Of a stretch of DNA of 64,000 nucleotides, positions 62,086-64,000 are shown piece by piece. Below the pieces are notes generated by a model. It saw only the letters and a list, made by a program, of their open reading frames with translations. It ran no database searches and was not told the DNA's origin. The translations under genes were made by a program, and so were the position numbers. Numbering within the stretch: position 1 is the stretch's first letter; the number at the start of each line of letters is the position of its first letter. The stretch is from Jannaschia sp. Os4 (GTDB lineage: Bacteria > Pseudomonadota > Alphaproteobacteria > Rhodobacterales > Rhodobacteraceae): contig NZ_JAFCAR010000001.1 in assembly GCF_016820245.1 (NCBI RefSeq), forward strand, positions 62,001-126,000, in the 5' to 3' direction.

Positions 62086-62568
62086 TCACAGGGCGAGCCG
62101 CCACGTCTGCTCGACGGTGGGCTGGCCGAACGCCTCGACGGGCGCCTCGGAGGTCAGCTCGAACCCCCGCCGCGCATAGAGGCGCCCCGCCGCGCGGTGG
62201 CTCTCGTGCGTCCAGAGCACCACCTCGGCGGCCCCGGTCGCGCGGCAATGGTCGATCAGCAGGTCCAGCATCCGGCGGGCGAGCCCGGTGCCGCGCATCG
62301 CGGGCTCCACGAGGAACATCCGCAGCTTCGCCGTCCCCGGCACCGGGCGGGTCGTGAAGATGCAGCCCTGCCGCCCGCCCTCGGCATCGACGGCGATCCA
62401 CGCCCGCTCGTGTTCGGTCCGGCTCTCCACGAAATCGGCCAGGAGGCGGAGCACGAGCGCCTCGAACCGGATGTCGTAGCCCTCGTAGGCCCAGTAGAGC
62501 GCGCCGTGGCGCTGCGCGACCCAGCCCGCGTCGCCGGGCTGCAGGTCCCGGAAGGTGATCTCGTCCAT
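62086..62568 (-). CDS. GNAT-family N-acetyltransferase
   Basis: The 160-residue protein has a GNAT fold: RMFLVEPAMRGTGLARRMLD carries the acetyl-CoA pyrophosphate loop (RGTGLA, the R/QxxGxG/A motif) at about residues 90-98, followed by VVLWTHESHRAAGRLYARRG, the typical motif B with the late Tyr. The target is unknown. ATG at 62568 (MDEITFRDLQPGD) is used; an in-frame ATG 9 bases upstream is possible. Confidence 0.88.
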   Translation of the reverse strand: MDEITFRDLQPGDAGWVAQRHGALYWAYEGYDIRFEALVLRLLADFVESRTEHERAWIAVDAEGGRQGCIFTTRPVPGTAKLRMFLVEPAMRGTGLARRMLDLLIDHCRATGAAEVVLWTHESHRAAGRLYARRGFELTSEAPVEAFGQPTVEQTWRLAL

Positions 62569-62613
62569 GCACGCCATCTTGCCCGGTGGGGGCGGCGCGT
62601 CTAGGGACCGCGC

Positions 62614-62802
62614 ATGGGCATCAACGACGAGAGCGACGCCGAGGCGGGCCTCCAGATCGGACCGACCGATCAGGGCATGGTCCGCATCTACGTCGAGGGC
62701 GGCGGCGTGGAGCTGCCGATGGACTTCGAGCCGGAGGAGGCCGAGGAGATCGCGCAGGAGATCCTCGCCGCCGTCGAGATGGCGCGCAAGGCGAGGGGCT
62801 AG
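62614..62802 (+). CDS. Small conserved protein (DUF6324-like)
   Basis: The 62-residue acidic protein has LQIGPTDQGMVRIYVEGGGV and MDFEPEEAEEIAQEIL. Its composition and GPTDQGMVRIYVE segment match a small Rhodobacterales family of unknown function. ATG at 62614 has only a weak ribosome-binding site. Its stop overlaps the stop of the mmcB-like gene by four bases, convergent. Confidence 0.75.
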   Translation: MGINDESDAEAGLQIGPTDQGMVRIYVEGGGVELPMDFEPEEAEEIAQEILAAVEMARKARG

Positions 62803-63272
62803 CGCGATCCCAGCATCGGGTCGCGGGTCCAGTGCAGCCGCGTGGCCGCGTTGCGCGCGAACTTGTGCACGAGCTTGCGGCGCCGCGCCGGGGACAGGCC
62901 CAAGGGCTCGGGCATCCGCACGACCTCGGCCCCGAAGGCGTCCGCGATGATGAGGCCGGTGTCCGCGGGCAGCAACTCGGTCGGGAAGTCGGTGTCGACC
63001 GCCCAGAAGAACCGGTCGCAATGCCTGAGGTAGCCCTGCCACTTGTGGTCGCCCGCGAAGTCGGCACGGCCGGACTTGCACTCGACCACCCACAGTTCCG
63101 ACTTGGGCCCCAGCGCCATGACGTCCACGCGCAGCCCGCGCTCGGGCACGAACTCCTCGAGGCAGGCCATGTCGTGGTCGCGCAGATGCCGCATCACGCC
63201 CCGCGCGAGCAGCTGGCCCGGCTGGAGCGGCGCGTCGAGCGGCAGCTCGGCGGATGTGATCAGGTCCTTCAT
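62799..63272 (-). CDS. mmcB: MmcB-family DNA repair protein
   Basis: The 157-residue protein has a nuclease-like core: GLRVDVMALGPKSELWVVEC followed by KSGRADFAGDHKWQGYLRHC, then DRFFWAVDTDFP and GLIIADAFGAEVV. The Asp, Glu and Lys of the PD-(D/E)xK-type site are present (DV, VECKS). MmcB in Caulobacter contributes to mitomycin C damage tolerance and is induced by SOS. No LexA box was recognised in the short upstream spacer. ATG at 63272 is preferred over a frame reading 45 bases further up. Confidence 0.85.
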   Translation of the reverse strand: MKDLITSAELPLDAPLQPGQLLARGVMRHLRDHDMACLEEFVPERGLRVDVMALGPKSELWVVECKSGRADFAGDHKWQGYLRHCDRFFWAVDTDFPTELLPADTGLIIADAFGAEVVRMPEPLGLSPARRRKLVHKFARNAATRLHWTRDPMLGSR

Positions 63273-63611
63273 GGGCACCGAACCTGAACGAAAGGTGAAT
63301 CGACGTCCAGCCGCCACCTCCCTCCCTTGTCGGCGGAGGCCCGCCCGCCTAGTTCGGGGCTTGGCGGATTTCTGTGCTTCTCGTCATCCATGGGCAGAAT
63401 ATCCGGTGGCCTTAAGCAACCGAACGATGGCTGGCTCTGGTCGGATCGTGGTCCGGCTACCTGGCTGTCACCTGATTAGTCAGGTCCTCGGGATTGCTTG
63501 CCCGACGGTCGCCACGGTTTCCGCCAACCAAGCGACAAACGCCGCCCCACCGGGGCGGCGTTTGCGCGTCGGCCCCATCGCGCGGCGCGGCGGGCGCCAC
63601 GATCGCGCCCC
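63273..63611. other. Intergenic region without a recognisable gene
   Basis: These 339 bases between the mmcB start and the truB stop hold no gene I can support. They contain a less GC-rich patch (63360-63490), a small dyad ACCTGA/TCAGGT (63470-63485) and the terminator at 63537-63563. The rpsO gene that follows truB in many relatives is not present here. Confidence 0.6.
63537..63563 (-). terminator. Terminator after truB
   Basis: AAACGCCGCCCC (63537-63548) and GGGGCGGCGTTT (63552-63563) form a perfect 12-bp stem with a 3-base loop, ending in TTT on either strand. It lies 48 bases after the truB stop and can work in both directions. Confidence 0.85.
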
Positions 63612-64000
63612 TTACCGCACGAACACCTTCGTCGGCTGCACCATCCCCCCGAGATACCGTCCCACGGCCACCGCCCGCCCGTCGAGCGACGCCCACACCG
63701 TCTCTCCGGGCGACGCGCCCGTCAGCGCCTCCGCCGGGTTCCCGTGCGAGAGCCGCGCGGCGGCGACCGCATCCACCCTCACCTCGGCCAGCCCACCCAG
63801 CCCCGCCTCCAAGGGCAGCAGCCGGTCCGACACGTCCCCCTCCAGCGCCTCCAGGCCGACGCCGTCCTCCGCCCGGAACGGCCCCGACCATTCCCGCCGC
63901 AGCCATGCGACGTGCCCGAGGCAGCCCAAGGCCCGCCCGAGGTCGCGCGCGACGGAGCGGACGTAGCCGCCCTTGCCGCACTCGAAGACGAACTCCGCCC
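63612..64000 (-). CDS. truB: tRNA pseudouridine(55) synthase TruB, C-terminal part (5' end outside window)
   Basis: This is the 3' part of a minus-strand gene entering from the right edge. The visible about 128 residues contain the TruB segment FECGKGGYVRSVARDLGRAL, followed by LGCLGHVAWLRREWSGPF and a C-terminal PUA-like end with GETVWASLDGRAVAVGRYLG. TruB makes pseudouridine 55 in the T loop of tRNAs. The catalytic Asp lies outside the window. It is followed by a strong terminator. Confidence 0.92.
   Translation of the reverse strand, partial: AEFVFECGKGGYVRSVARDLGRALGCLGHVAWLRREWSGPFRAEDGVGLEALEGDVSDRLLPLEAGLGGLAEVRVDAVAAARLSHGNPAEALTGASPGETVWASLDGRAVAVGRYLGGMVQPTKVFVR

Noticed and set aside
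63273-63611. rpsO expected downstream of truB
   Set aside because: No S15-like frame is found on the minus strand in this spacer.

Overview
The window is a very GC-rich stretch of an alphaproteobacterial chromosome. The gene order pal-cpoB-tilS-ftsH, the mreBCD-mrdA-rodA block, divergent cobT/cobS, fhs-folD, an RpoH with the alphaproteobacterial RpoH box, several small protein families typical of Rhodobacterales, and a tRNA-His with A73 and no encoded G-1 all point to the Rhodobacteraceae/Roseobacter group. The genus cannot be fixed from the sequence. No transposase, integrase, prophage or CRISPR array was seen. Coding density is high, with many 1-59 base gene overlaps.

Layout. 1-4430: cell-envelope and housekeeping operon (pal 3' end, cpoB, tilS, ftsH, terminator). 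4481-8863: a membrane protein, a MOSC protein, then the C1-folate pair fhs and folD separated by two strong dyads. 8977-14479: alpha/beta hydrolase, two small membrane proteins, cobT and cobS (lower-ligand end of cobalamin synthesis), a TerB/J-domain protein, an EEP-family phosphoesterase and a small exported protein. 14476-20122 (minus): the rod-shape operon mreB-mreC-mreD-mrdA-rodA. 20220-25396 (minus): DUF1289 protein, leuA behind a leucine-rich leader peptide, an unknown protein, and an SDR plus FeS (6-4) photolyase pair. 25440-25648 is a non-coding block holding three perfect hairpins. 25765-36514: periplasmic propeller, NAD synthetase, a 19-unit MORN protein, class-V aminotransferase, YgfZ, PhzF-like protein, oligoendopeptidase F, a DUF2716 gene broken by an amber codon, and small lipoproteins. 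36640-44697: LysR regulator, Gfo/Idh/MocA oxidoreductase, a cation/Ca2+ exchanger, DksA/TraR-like and DUF1428 proteins, rpoH, an RluD-type pseudouridine synthase, and a divergent L-idonate/gluconate dehydrogenase pair.

44699-61933 is the accessory core: glycosyltransferases flank a KpsS-like capsule-export protein, an SDR, an alpha-oxoamine synthase and a 2323-residue fully reducing type I PKS/FAS (KS-AT-DH-ER-KR-ACP, no thioesterase). The combination of PKS/FAS, oxoamine synthase, SDR and capsule export matches the logic of the rkpA-rkpG-rkpH-rkpJ (Sinorhizobium) and wcb (Burkholderia) capsule loci. I infer that it makes a dedicated lipid or acyl-amino component for a surface polysaccharide rather than a secreted polyketide. 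This is the most interesting system in the window.

61946-64000: tRNA-His, a GNAT acetyltransferase, a small conserved protein, an MmcB-family protein and the 3' part of truB, which runs off the right end.
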